Notes: a model not told the origin generated them from the sequence alone. Positions 7,022 through 13,812 are shown, counted from the first letter of the stretch. The stretch is DNA of 14,880 nt from SIG622 sp045652245 (GCA_045652245.1 JAZRTY010000029.1:1-14880); one strand, 5' to 3'. Made by a program: numbers and translations.

Positions 7022-7050
7022 ATTATAACATATATTTTTACAATTTTCAA
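7022..7050 (-). promoter_or_regulatory. Promoter of the candidate small RNA
   Basis: Minus strand: -35 TTGAAA (7045-7050), 17-bp spacer, perfect -10 TATAAT (7022-7027) with an upstream TG. The predicted start coincides with the first base of the RNA's closing stem. Confidence 0.75.
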
Positions 7051-7071
7051 GGGGGAGAGGGGATTTTTTTA

Positions 7072-7301
7072 AAGCCTTCCCCTTTAGAGGGGGAAGGTGT
7101 CAACGCAGTTGACGGATAGGGGTGTGAAATACGAAAGTTGATGTCGTTCTGCGTTTTTTCTATATTACAAGTACGCAGAAACAAGCCCACGGAGCATTGC
7201 TTGCAATGCGAATCGAACACAACAACAATATAAAATAACAAATTTGATGTTGCCGGTGTTGTTGTGTGAGCAAGAATGGGTTTGTTAATGGAAAAGTTCA
7301 A
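7072..7301 (+). repeat. Intergenic repeat R3, copy 1
   Basis: Starts AGCCTTCCCC with a CTTCCCC / GGGGAAG hairpin, then GTCAAC / GTTGAC and GGATAGGGGTGTGAA, then AAGCCCACGGA, the hairpin GCATTGC-TT-GCAATGC (7194-7209), GAATCGAACACAACAACA, and the answering arm TGTTGTTGTGT followed by GAGCAAGAA. It aligns end to end with 11579-11781. No protein is supported. Confidence 0.75.
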
Positions 7302-7353
7302 GTAAAATTACATTGTGCAGGGAAAAATTGCGAAGGAATTTCTTCCGGGAAAT

Positions 7354-7602
7354 AAACACGAAGTGTTTATGCTTTTTTGCATACTTTTTTTGCACGATTG
7401 TGAAAAAAGTATGTAGGGGTGGTAGGGGACATTCACGAATGTCCCGAACCCCTCATCCGTCAGCTTCGCTGACACCTTCTCCCCGAGGAGAAGGCAATTA
7501 AATGAATTGACACTTCGTGTCATGAATTGAAATCTTGCGATTTCATAAATTGGCTTCGCCATGAATTGACAACTGCGTTGTCATTGTAGGGCTTCACCCT
7601 AC
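7354..7602. repeat. Chain of ten consecutive mini-hairpins
   Basis: Back-to-back perfect or near-perfect palindromes: AAACAC/GTGTTT (7354-7368), a CATAC/GTATG stem (7380-7413), GGGACATTC/GAATGTCCC (7426-7445), GTCAGC/GCTGAC (7459-7473), CCTTCTCC/GGAGAAGG (7475-7494), then four units joined by ATGAATT or ATAAATT (7509-7521, 7529-7544, 7552-7560, 7568-7582) and GTAGGG/CCCTAC (7586-7602). The sequence of each stem differs, while loops such as TTC, TTGC and TGC recur. It lies just before the gdhA promoter. Confidence 0.75.
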
Positions 7603-7648
7603 AAAATCCCCAAAATATCCCCTCTTCTTAAAAAATTACGAAAAACTA

Positions 7649-7677
7649 TTGCATTTTTCTGCAAAATATGCTAAAAT
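7649..7677 (+). promoter_or_regulatory. Promoter of gdhA
   Basis: -35 TTGCAT (7649-7654), 17-bp spacer, -10 TAAAAT (7672-7677) with an extended TGC just upstream. It predicts a leader of about 60 nt carrying GGAGGT at 7730-7735. Confidence 0.75.
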
Positions 7678-7742
7678 ATTCTATATTTTAAAATAGGGCA
7701 GATTTTTTTAAAATAAAATATATTTTTTCGGAGGTAAAGAAA

Positions 7743-9095
7743 ATGTTTAAATCACAGTATCTCAATGATGTTTACGCATCAGTTGAAAAAAGAAACTCCA
7801 ACGAGCCTGAATTTTTACAGACAGTTAAAGAAGTTTTTGAATCCCTCGAGCCTGTTATCGAAAGACGCCCTGATATTGTTAAGGCAGGCATTCTTGAAAG
7901 AATGGTAGAGCCTGAACGCCAGATCTCTTTCAGAGTAAGCTGGGTTGACGATAACGGCAACGTACAGGTTAACCGTGGCTACAGAGTTCAGTTCAACTCT
8001 GCAATCGGCCCTTATAAGGGAGGACTTCGTTTCCACCCGACAGTTAATGCTTCTATTATGAAGTTCCTCGGCTTTGAGCAGACCTTCAAGAACTCCCTCA
8101 CAGGTCTTCCTATGGGTGGTGGTAAGGGTGGAGCTGACTTCGACCCGAGTGGAAAGAGCGACGGCGAAATTATGCGTTTCTGTCAGAGCTTTATGACAGA
8201 GCTTTACAGACACATCGGTTCTCACGTTGACGTTCCTGCAGGTGATATCGGTGTTGGTGCTCGTGAAATCGGCTACCTCTTCGGTCAGTACAAGAGAATC
8301 TGCAACAACTTCGACAACGCAGTTCTCACAGGTAAGGGCTTCTCTTACGGTGGCTCACTTGTAAGACCTGAAGCTACAGGTTACGGTGCTGTTTACTATA
8401 CTCAGGAAGTTCTAAAGAGCGCAGGTGAAGAAATCAAGGGTAAGACATTCGCAGTTTCAGGCTTCGGTAACGTTGCTTGGGGTGCAGTTCTTAAAATCAA
8501 TCAGCTTGGTGGTAAGGTGCTTACAATTTCAGGTCCTGACGGATATATCTACGACGAAAACGGCGTAACAGAAGAAAAGGCTGCATATATGCTCGAAATG
8601 AGAAGCAGCGGCAGAAACAGAGTTCAGGATTACGCAGAAAAGTTCGGCGTTCCCTTCTATGCAGGCCAGAAGCCGTGGGGAGTTAAGGTTGACATCTGTA
8701 TGCCTTGTGCTACTCAGAACGAAGTTCGTATTGAGGACGCAAAGAATATGGTTGCAAACGGTCTTAAGTATTACATAGAAGTTGCTAATATGCCTACAAC
8801 AGAAGATGCTTTAGCATACCTTAAGGCAAATGGCGTGCTTATTGCTCCTTCAAAGGCAGTAAATGCCGGTGGCGTTTCTGTTTCAGGTCTTGAAATGAGC
8901 CAGAACTCTATGAGATATTCTTGGGAAGCAGAAGAAGTTGACGAAAAGCTCCATACTATTATGAAGAATATCTACGCAAACTCTGTAAAGGCTGCAAAGG
9001 AATACGGCATGGAAGGTGACCTCGTTGCAGGTGCCAATATCGCAGGCTTCCTTAAGGTTGCAGACGCAATGCTCGCTCAGGGTATCGCATATTAA
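7743..9095 (+). CDS. gdhA: NADP-type glutamate dehydrogenase
   Basis: A 450-residue hexameric-type glutamate dehydrogenase that interconverts 2-oxoglutarate plus ammonium and glutamate in the cytoplasm. Substrate-site motifs are GPYKGGLRFHP (89-99, K92), the segment PMGGGKGG (123-130, catalytic K128 by family alignment) and PAGDIGVG (165-172, D168). The Rossmann dinucleotide motif SGFGNVAWG is at 239-247, and ANMPTT at 348-353 is typical of the small bacterial enzymes. Length and motifs match the 450-residue bacterial GdhA class; NADPH preference and an assimilatory role are inferred from that class. ATG follows GGAGGT at a 7-nt spacing, and the promoter and terminator bracket this gene alone. 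Codons are strongly biased (for example many GGT, GTT, AAG), unlike the neighbouring envelope genes, which suggests high expression. Confidence 0.96.
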   Translation: MFKSQYLNDVYASVEKRNSNEPEFLQTVKEVFESLEPVIERRPDIVKAGILERMVEPERQISFRVSWVDDNGNVQVNRGYRVQFNSAIGPYKGGLRFHPTVNASIMKFLGFEQTFKNSLTGLPMGGGKGGADFDPSGKSDGEIMRFCQSFMTELYRHIGSHVDVPAGDIGVGAREIGYLFGQYKRICNNFDNAVLTGKGFSYGGSLVRPEATGYGAVYYTQEVLKSAGEEIKGKTFAVSGFGNVAWGAVLKINQLGGKVLTISGPDGYIYDENGVTEEKAAYMLEMRSSGRNRVQDYAEKFGVPFYAGQKPWGVKVDICMPCATQNEVRIEDAKNMVANGLKYYIEVANMPTTEDALAYLKANGVLIAPSKAVNAGGVSVSGLEMSQNSMRYSWEAEEVDEKLHTIMKNIYANSVKAAKEYGMEGDLVAGANIAGFLKVADAMLAQGIAY

Positions 9096-9106
9096 GTCGT
9101 TTTTAT

Positions 9107-9220
9107 GGGGGCTCCTCGCCCCCAAACCCCTCGCCCTCTTTTTTGAAAAAAAGAGGGGCAAAAAACTTTAACTATTGCGCCGGACTGTTCTGCTTCGCAA
9201 AACAGTCCGGCGTGTTTTTT
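9107..9220 (+). terminator. gdhA terminator, R1 copy 4
   Basis: Hairpin A GGGGG-CTCCTCG-CCCCC (9107-9123), AAACCCCTCG, hairpin B CCCTCTTTTTT / AAAAAAGAGGG (9134-9157 region), GCAAAAAACTTTAAC, then hairpin C with a perfect 12-bp stem CGCCGGACTGTT / AACAGTCCGGCG (9178-9189 / 9201-9212) and TTTTTT at 9215-9220. Confidence 0.88.
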
Positions 9221-9248
9221 ATAAAAATGGCTTGGTGTTTTTTCTGTA

Positions 9249-9452
9249 TTGCGAGGCGTCAATTCGAAGAATTGACCGAGCCAAAGTTTGTTGCGAGAAC
9301 TAAAGCATTATATTTTTTCGAAAATGACTTACGGGAAAAGGGTTTGTCAAGGGAAAAAGCTTTTTCCCTTGACTAGGGTTCTTTTGATTACTTTTCCAAC
9401 TCAATGTGGGAAAAGTAATTAGGGGGTGCTGGGGGACAATGTCCCCCGCAAT
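9249..9452 (+). repeat. Intergenic repeat R2, copy B
   Basis: Aligns with 3861-4064 from TGCGAGGCGTC onward: a GTCAATTC / GAATTGAC hairpin, GGGTTTGTCAAGGGAAAAAG, the TCAAGGG and ATTACTTTTCC hairpins, and a last hairpin GGGGGACAATGTCCCCC. The last stem differs in sequence from copy A while pairing is kept. Confidence 0.75.
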
Positions 9453-9642
9453 AAAACAAAAATTCAAAATAAATTGTTAATTTTTCTACATTCTTTAAAT
9501 ATGTTTTATAATTATACTTAAATTATTCAAAATTATAGGTTATACTTGTAGTATACGATAATATGCGGAAATTTTTGTTTTTGCATATCTGCGTTGAAAA
9601 AATCATATTTTCAAGTAAATAAATAAGAAAGGAAATAATCTC
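9453..9642 (+). promoter_or_regulatory. pckG upstream region with possible promoter
   Basis: Very AT-rich. A TATAAT at 9507-9512 has no good -35 at 16-18 bp, so the promoter is only tentative. Downstream are an inverted repeat TATAC-TTGTA-GTATA (9541-9555) and arms ATATGC / GCATAT (9561-9566 / 9583-9588) that could form leader structure. A Shine-Dalgarno AAAGGAAA (about 9628-9635) sits before the ATG. No known catabolite-control site is obvious. Confidence 0.4.
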
Positions 9643-11430
9643 ATGACAAACAACAAGAAAATTCTCACTTGGATTGATGAGATGGCAGCTATGACAAATC
9701 CCGACAAAATTGTCTGGATTGACGGCACAAATGAACAGGCAGAAGCACTCAGAGCGCAGGCTTGCGCTACAGGCGAAATGATTAAGCTCAATCAGGAAAA
9801 GCTCCCTAACTGCTACCTTCACAGAACAGCAATCAACGACGTAGCCCGTGTTGAAGACAGAACCTTTATCTGTACTTCAAAGAAGGAAGACGCAGGCGCT
9901 TCCAACAACTGGATGGCTCCTGCTGAAATGTACGAAAAGCTTTCAAAGCTTTATCGTGGCTCAATGAAGGGCAGAACAATGTATGTTATCCCTTATTCAA
10001 TGGGCGTTGTAGGAAGTGACTTTGCAAAGTACGGTATCGAGCTTACAGACTCTATCTACGTTGTACTCAATATGCTCATTATGACAAGAGTTGGTACAAA
10101 CGTACTTGACGCTATCGGTCCTGACGGAGACTTTATCAAGGGTCTTCATGCAAGAGCTGATATCGATGAAAACAACAGATATATCGTTCACTTCCCTGAA
10201 GACAACACAATCTGGTCTGTAAACTCAGGTTACGGCGGAAACGTTCTTCTCGGTAAGAAGTGTTTTGCACTCAGAATTGCATCCTACCTCGGTAAGCACG
10301 AAAGCTGGTTTGCTGAACATATGCTTATCCTCGGTGTTGAGTTCCCGAATGGCGAAATCAAGTATATCTCTGCTGCATTCCCGTCTGCTTGTGGTAAGAC
10401 TAACCTTGCTATGCTCATTCCTCCGGAAGTATATGCTAAGAAGGGCTATAAGGTTTGGTGCGTAGGTGACGATATTGCATGGATAAGAGTTGGTAAGGAC
10501 GGCAGACTCTGGGCTGTTAACCCCGAAAACGGATTCTTCGGTGTTGCTCCCGGTACTAACGAAAAGTCCAACCCCAACGCACTTCACACAACTATGCGTG
10601 ATACAATCTTCACTAACGTTGTTCACAACCTTGACGATAACACAGTTTGGTGGGAAGGTCTTGACAACAATCCTCCTGCAAACGCTATCGACTGGAAGGG
10701 TAACAAGTGGGATTATACAAAATACGACAAGAAGGACAAGAGCACCTGCGGCGCTCATCCGAACTCTCGTTTTACAGCACTTGCAAAGAACTGCCCCTGC
10801 GTATCAGCTGAATTTGATAGCCTAACAGGCGTTCCGCTTTCTGCTATCGTATTCGGTGGAAGACGTGCTAAGACTGCTCCCCTTGTATATCAGTCAAGAG
10901 ACTGGCAGCATGGTACATTTGTTGGTTCTATTATGGCTTCCGAAACAACTGCAGCTGCAACAGGTGCAGTAGGTGTTGTTCGTCGTGACCCGATGGCTAT
11001 GCGTCCTTTCTGTGGCTACAATATGGGCGACTACTTCGCACACTGGCTTGAAATGGGCAAGAAGATTCCGAATGCTCCTAAGATTTTCCACGTTAACTGG
11101 TTCAGAACAGACGACGAAGGCAACTTCATCTGGCCCGGCTTCGGTGATAACCTCAGAGTACTCGACTGGATTCTCGCTCGTTGCGAAGGCAAGGCAGATG
11201 CAGTTGAAACTGCAATCGGATATGTGCCGAAGGCAGAAGATATCAATATCGAAGGTCTTGATATTTCTAAGGAAACTATCCAAGAGCTTCTCAAGGTTGA
11301 TAACGCTTCCTGGCTCGAAGATATCGATAATATCAAGGAATTCTATAATACTATCGATTCTGTAGGTGGCAGACTCCCGAAGGCTCTCTGGGACGAACTT
11401 GCAAAGCTCGAAGCTAACCTTAAGGCTTAA
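9643..11430 (+). CDS. pckG: GTP-dependent phosphoenolpyruvate carboxykinase
   Basis: A 595-residue cytoplasmic PEPCK of the GTP class, interconverting oxaloacetate plus GTP with PEP, CO2 and GDP. It carries the P-loop SACGKTNLAM (248-257) with the active-site cysteine C250 diagnostic of GTP enzymes; ATP-class enzymes have a different P-loop and are shorter. Other marks are EDRTFICTS (71-79, R-loop area), GKK (204-206) and H226 as likely metal ligands, VGDDIAWIR (274-282, kinase-2 aspartates), VFGGRR (403-408) and WPGFGDN (497-503, guanine pocket region). Length fits the family (about 590-620). In anaerobic gut Firmicutes it may run in the CO2-fixing direction, but the sequence does not show direction. 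ATG follows AAAGGAAA. Codon use is as strongly biased as in gdhA. It is a single-gene unit with its own terminator. Confidence 0.97.
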   Translation: MTNNKKILTWIDEMAAMTNPDKIVWIDGTNEQAEALRAQACATGEMIKLNQEKLPNCYLHRTAINDVARVEDRTFICTSKKEDAGASNNWMAPAEMYEKLSKLYRGSMKGRTMYVIPYSMGVVGSDFAKYGIELTDSIYVVLNMLIMTRVGTNVLDAIGPDGDFIKGLHARADIDENNRYIVHFPEDNTIWSVNSGYGGNVLLGKKCFALRIASYLGKHESWFAEHMLILGVEFPNGEIKYISAAFPSACGKTNLAMLIPPEVYAKKGYKVWCVGDDIAWIRVGKDGRLWAVNPENGFFGVAPGTNEKSNPNALHTTMRDTIFTNVVHNLDDNTVWWEGLDNNPPANAIDWKGNKWDYTKYDKKDKSTCGAHPNSRFTALAKNCPCVSAEFDSLTGVPLSAIVFGGRRAKTAPLVYQSRDWQHGTFVGSIMASETTAAATGAVGVVRRDPMAMRPFCGYNMGDYFAHWLEMGKKIPNAPKIFHVNWFRTDDEGNFIWPGFGDNLRVLDWILARCEGKADAVETAIGYVPKAEDINIEGLDISKETIQELLKVDNASWLEDIDNIKEFYNTIDSVGGRLPKALWDELAKLEANLKA

Positions 11431-11436
11431 TTATTT

Positions 11437-11578
11437 GGGGGCTACTCGCCCCCAAACCCCTTTTTTGTGGGGCTCCTCGCCCCACGCCCTCGGTCGCTTT
11501 TTGAAAAAGGCGACGCAAAAACTTTAACTATTGCGCCGACCAATTGTACTTACGTACAACAGGTCGGCGTGTTTTTTT
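11437..11578 (+). terminator. pckG terminator, R1 copy 5 with doubled hairpin A
   Basis: Two hairpins A in tandem, GGGGG-CTACTCG-CCCCC (11437-11453) and GTGGGG-CTCCTCG-CCCCAC (about 11467-11485), are followed by hairpin B GTCGCTTTTT / AAAAAGGCGAC, GCAAAAACTTTAAC, and hairpin C with outer arms CGCCGACC / GGTCGGCG and inner arms TTGTAC / GTACAA (11534-11569), then seven T (11572-11578). Confidence 0.88.
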
Positions 11579-11781
11579 ATAGCCTTCCCCTTGAGGGGAA
11601 GGTGTCAGTGAAGCTGACGGATGAGGTGTGAAGTTATGCTTTTGATGTCGTATAGCGTTTCCACAATATAACAAGTACCTCTTGCCAAGCCCACGGAGCA
11701 TCGCTTGCGATGCGAATCGAACACAACAACAAAACGAGATAACAAATTTGATGTTGCTTGTGTTGTTGTGTGAGCAAGAAA
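11579..11781 (+). repeat. Intergenic repeat R3, copy 2
   Basis: Aligns with 7072-7301: CTTCCCC / GGGGAAG hairpin, GTCAG / CTGAC with GGATGAGG, AAGCCCACGGA, hairpin GCATCGC-TT-GCGATGC (11698-11713), GAATCGAACACAACAACA and TGTTGTTGTGTGAGCAAGAA. Compared with copy 1 the hairpin carries a T-A to C-G double change that keeps pairing. Confidence 0.75.
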
Positions 11782-11894
11782 GGGATTGTCAAGGGAAAAA
11801 CCTTTCCCTTGACTTGGGCTCTTTTTGATTACTTTTTCCAGCTCTAAGGTGGGAAAAAGTAATTAGGGGGTACAGGGGGACAATGTCCCCCGTA
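11782..11894 (+). repeat. Intergenic repeat R2, copy C (lacks 5' part)
   Basis: From GGGATTGTCAAGGG onward it matches copies A and B, including TTGACTTGGGCTC, the ATTACTTTTTCC hairpin and GGGGGACAATGTCCCCC. The TGCGAGGCGTC part is absent, and the unit is joined directly to R3 copy 2. Confidence 0.75.
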
Positions 11895-12012
11895 TAAAAG
11901 TCGGGGTAGTAGAGGACGAAATCCCATACATTACCGAAGACACAACGGGCGATTCGTGAATCGCCCCTACATAAATTATTCACCTTTTCGCAAAACAGTC
12001 CGGCGTTAAAAA
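11895..12012. repeat. Hairpin-repeat remnants
   Basis: Holds a perfect 9-bp palindrome GGGCGATTC-GT-GAATCGCCC (11947-11966) and a solitary right arm AACAGTCCGGCG (about 11995-12006) of the R1 terminator hairpin. No gene is seen. Confidence 0.5.
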
Positions 12013-12078
12013 TGTTAAAGTTTTTTGCCCCTCTTTTTTTCAAAAAAGAGGGTGAGGGTGTGGGGCGAGGAGCCCCAC
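12013..12078 (-). repeat. R1 copy 6 after the SLH gene, terminator half lost
   Basis: In the minus direction: hairpin A GTGGGG-CTCCTCG-CCCCAC (12060-12078), hairpin B CCCTCTTTTTT / AAAAAAGAGGG (about 12028-12051), then GCAAAAAACTTTAAC. Instead of a full hairpin C only one arm follows (about 11995-12006), so no clear intrinsic terminator remains. Confidence 0.65.
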
Positions 12079-12081
12079 GTT

Positions 12082-13407
12082 TCATTCCCCTTTAAAGAAA
12101 TCAAGTATCTTTGCAAAGAACCCCTTTTCTTTCTTTGCTTCCTCTGCTTTTTCCACATAATCGGATAAATTTGTCAGCATCTTCGTTGCCTGCGCACGTG
12201 TAAGCTTGCCTTCTGCCATAAGATTTCCGTCTGCATCGCCACTAATAATTCCGATACTCAAAAGATGTCCCATACTCTTTTTTGCAAATGCAGGTGCATC
12301 GATGTCGGCATAATCTATCGGAAGAATGTCGAATCCTTTGTTTTCAAGCATTCTTGAAATCATACTTGCAGCCTCGGCTCTGGTTATACTCTCGGTACTG
12401 CTGAAAATCTGTCCGACAGCACTTTCATAGCCTGAAACGATACCCACACTCTGCGCATACGAAGCATAGCTCTTGATATTATGAGGAATATTTTTATCGT
12501 CTGCAAAGGCAGAAACAGAGCCAAGACTTATATTTTCCTCATAGCCACAGATAATCATTGACATAGCAAGAAAATCGCCCCGTGAAATTTCTTCTTCAGG
12601 ACAGAATAAAAGCTTGTCTCCATCACTTTTTCCACTCATAAGACCAAGCTCTGTCATTGAAATTGCACTTGTATAGCCCCAATGATTGTCCATATCATCA
12701 TAGCGTACCTTGGTACTCGGCTCACTTACAGTCAGAATAATCTCGGCAGAGTCCGAGCAGTTACCGTATATATCGCTGACTCTGTACTTGAAGCTATCCT
12801 TGCCGTTGAAATTGCCTTGTGCCTTGTAGGTAAAGCTTTCGCCGTTTACCTTCAGTATTCCGTTTTTCGGGTAGGATAAAACCTCAACTGTCATAGTGTC
12901 CCCCTCAAAATCGCTGCAGGGGAGCTTTTCGGTAAGCTGAATACCCGAAAAAGCCTCATAACTACCGTTATGGCAAAGGGGTGCCTTGTTTTCGGTATCG
13001 AGAATACTTATATTGCAGACAGCACTGCAGGAAATATCTCCACCGATGCCCGAAAAACCAAATTCAGTCTTTTCGGTACTGTCGGTTGTCGGTACAAACT
13101 TCAGAAGTGAAATGTTTTTTCGGATAATTGACTGATTTTCGTAAACGTCACTTCCTGCAAACTTCAAAACCCCTACCGACGGGTCGGGCAAAGCTGTAAT
13201 TGTGATATATTCAAGCTCGGTGCCGAGAGTGTTTTCAAAATCATCGCTTGTAAAAACAAGGGGACTTTGTACACTTACGCATTTTTCAAGAGTCAATTCC
13301 TCTCTTATTATGTCAAGTGAGCAAAAGGTATCGGAAGCGGCAGCTGATAGTTGAAATATAAATAAAGCTGAAAGCATGGAGTAGATAAGGTTTAAAAATT
13401 TTCTCAT
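12082..13407 (-). CDS. SLH-domain cell-surface protein with Ig/cadherin-like domain
   Basis: A 441-residue exported protein. A signal peptide is clear (MRK, hydrophobic 5-20, likely cleavage after AAA near 24). Residues 25-135 contain a beta-rich region of unknown type. Residues about 140-228 resemble a Big_9/cadherin-like domain (APLCHNGSYEAF, DFEGDTMTV, GNFNGKDSFKYRVSD). Three SLH repeats follow at about 237-290, 298-355 and 363-417, with SRGDF, TRAEA and TRAQA in the usual motif position, so the protein is probably bound to secondary wall polymers. The tail (418-441) is Lys/Glu-rich and ends FFAKILDFFKGE, an amphipathic helix. There are nine cysteines after the signal peptide (29, 43, 127, 131, 145, 164, 217, 269, 287), which is many for an exported Firmicute protein. 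ATG follows GAAAGGAAG. The function beyond wall anchoring is unknown; no catalytic motif is visible. Confidence 0.9.
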   Translation of the reverse strand: MRKFLNLIYSMLSALFIFQLSAAASDTFCSLDIIREELTLEKCVSVQSPLVFTSDDFENTLGTELEYITITALPDPSVGVLKFAGSDVYENQSIIRKNISLLKFVPTTDSTEKTEFGFSGIGGDISCSAVCNISILDTENKAPLCHNGSYEAFSGIQLTEKLPCSDFEGDTMTVEVLSYPKNGILKVNGESFTYKAQGNFNGKDSFKYRVSDIYGNCSDSAEIILTVSEPSTKVRYDDMDNHWGYTSAISMTELGLMSGKSDGDKLLFCPEEEISRGDFLAMSMIICGYEENISLGSVSAFADDKNIPHNIKSYASYAQSVGIVSGYESAVGQIFSSTESITRAEAASMISRMLENKGFDILPIDYADIDAPAFAKKSMGHLLSIGIISGDADGNLMAEGKLTRAQATKMLTNLSDYVEKAEEAKKEKGFFAKILDFFKGE

Positions 13408-13565
13408 TGTTTTCTTCCTTTCGGTTTTTTCAATTCTTTTGTATGTAACACTATATATTCCCGTTTTTGAAAGGATTATTCGCTCATTCCCTTTTTTGCC
13501 GTGCTTTTTTATACTTTTTTACTTACAATTAACAAAATATACTACTTTTTTGTGGAAAATCCCAC
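13408..13565. other. Divergent intergenic region between the SLH gene and the pyr leader
   Basis: AT-rich. For the SLH gene (minus) a weak candidate promoter TTGTTA-16 bp-TATAAA lies near 13510-13540. The plus-strand frame across the region has no ribosome-binding site and is not supported. Confidence 0.35.
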
Positions 13566-13594
13566 TTGACATATTTCCTCTTTTGTGGTATCAT
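13566..13594 (+). promoter_or_regulatory. Sigma-A promoter of the pyrC leader
   Basis: Perfect -35 TTGACA (13566-13571), 17-bp spacer, -10 TATCAT (13589-13594). Transcription should start near 13601, giving a leader of about 210 nt before pyrC. Confidence 0.85.
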
Positions 13595-13611
13595 AATAAG
13601 GATAAGAATAT

Positions 13612-13739
13612 GTATAAAATTTTTAATTCGGTACAGAGATGCCGACAAGGTTTTATGTGGAAAATACGCACGTATGCAATAGTAGCATCCGTCTGCTTAT
13701 TTGTGTACTTTTGAGCCTTGTTCGTAGGGCTCTTTTTTT
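13612..13739 (+). promoter_or_regulatory. PyrR-type transcription attenuator
   Basis: The leader contains a hairpin TCGGTA-CAGAGA-TGCCGA (13628-13645) whose hexaloop fits the CNGNGA loop of PyrR-binding anti-antiterminators; the U-G pair second from the loop and the G-C third also agree with the known site. A lower stem ATAAAATT / GGTTTTAT (13614-13621 / 13649-13656) closes it. GACAAGGTTT (13644-13653) can instead pair with GAGCCTTGTT (13713-13722), an antiterminator that blocks the terminator GAGCC / GGCTC (13713-13717 / 13728-13732) with seven T after it. With UMP, PyrR would favour the terminator and lower pyrC expression. Sequence pairings are direct; PyrR control is inferred. Confidence 0.75.
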
Positions 13740-13812
13740 GGATAAAAGCGAGCTTGCGAACACTTTGACAGTATCATTTCATATCCTTGGTGTTGCGAGA
13801 GGGAGGATTTTT

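Noticed and set aside
7502..7582. CRISPR array reading of the ATGAATT-linked units
   Set aside because: The repeated part is only 7 nt, the intervening parts are palindromes of 9-16 nt, and no cas gene is near.
10225..10758. 177-codon frame antisense to pckG
   Set aside because: A shadow of the strongly biased pckG codons; the plus-strand frame has all PEPCK motifs.
11698..11730. tRNA T-arm-like GTTCGATTC on the reverse strand of repeat R3
   Set aside because: No paired T stem, acceptor or anticodon arm can be drawn around it; it belongs to the repeat hairpins.
4334..12200. Further CACGTG cores at 4334-4339 and 12195-12200 as extra parS sites
   Set aside because: The flanking bases do not match the 16-bp parS palindrome.
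13610..13714. A 34-codon leader peptide ending at the pyrC attenuator, as in enteric pyrBI-type attenuation
   Set aside because: The predicted transcript starts near 13601, so the AAGGA ahead of the ATG would hardly be transcribed. The PyrR hexaloop hairpin and the antiterminator pairing explain the leader better.
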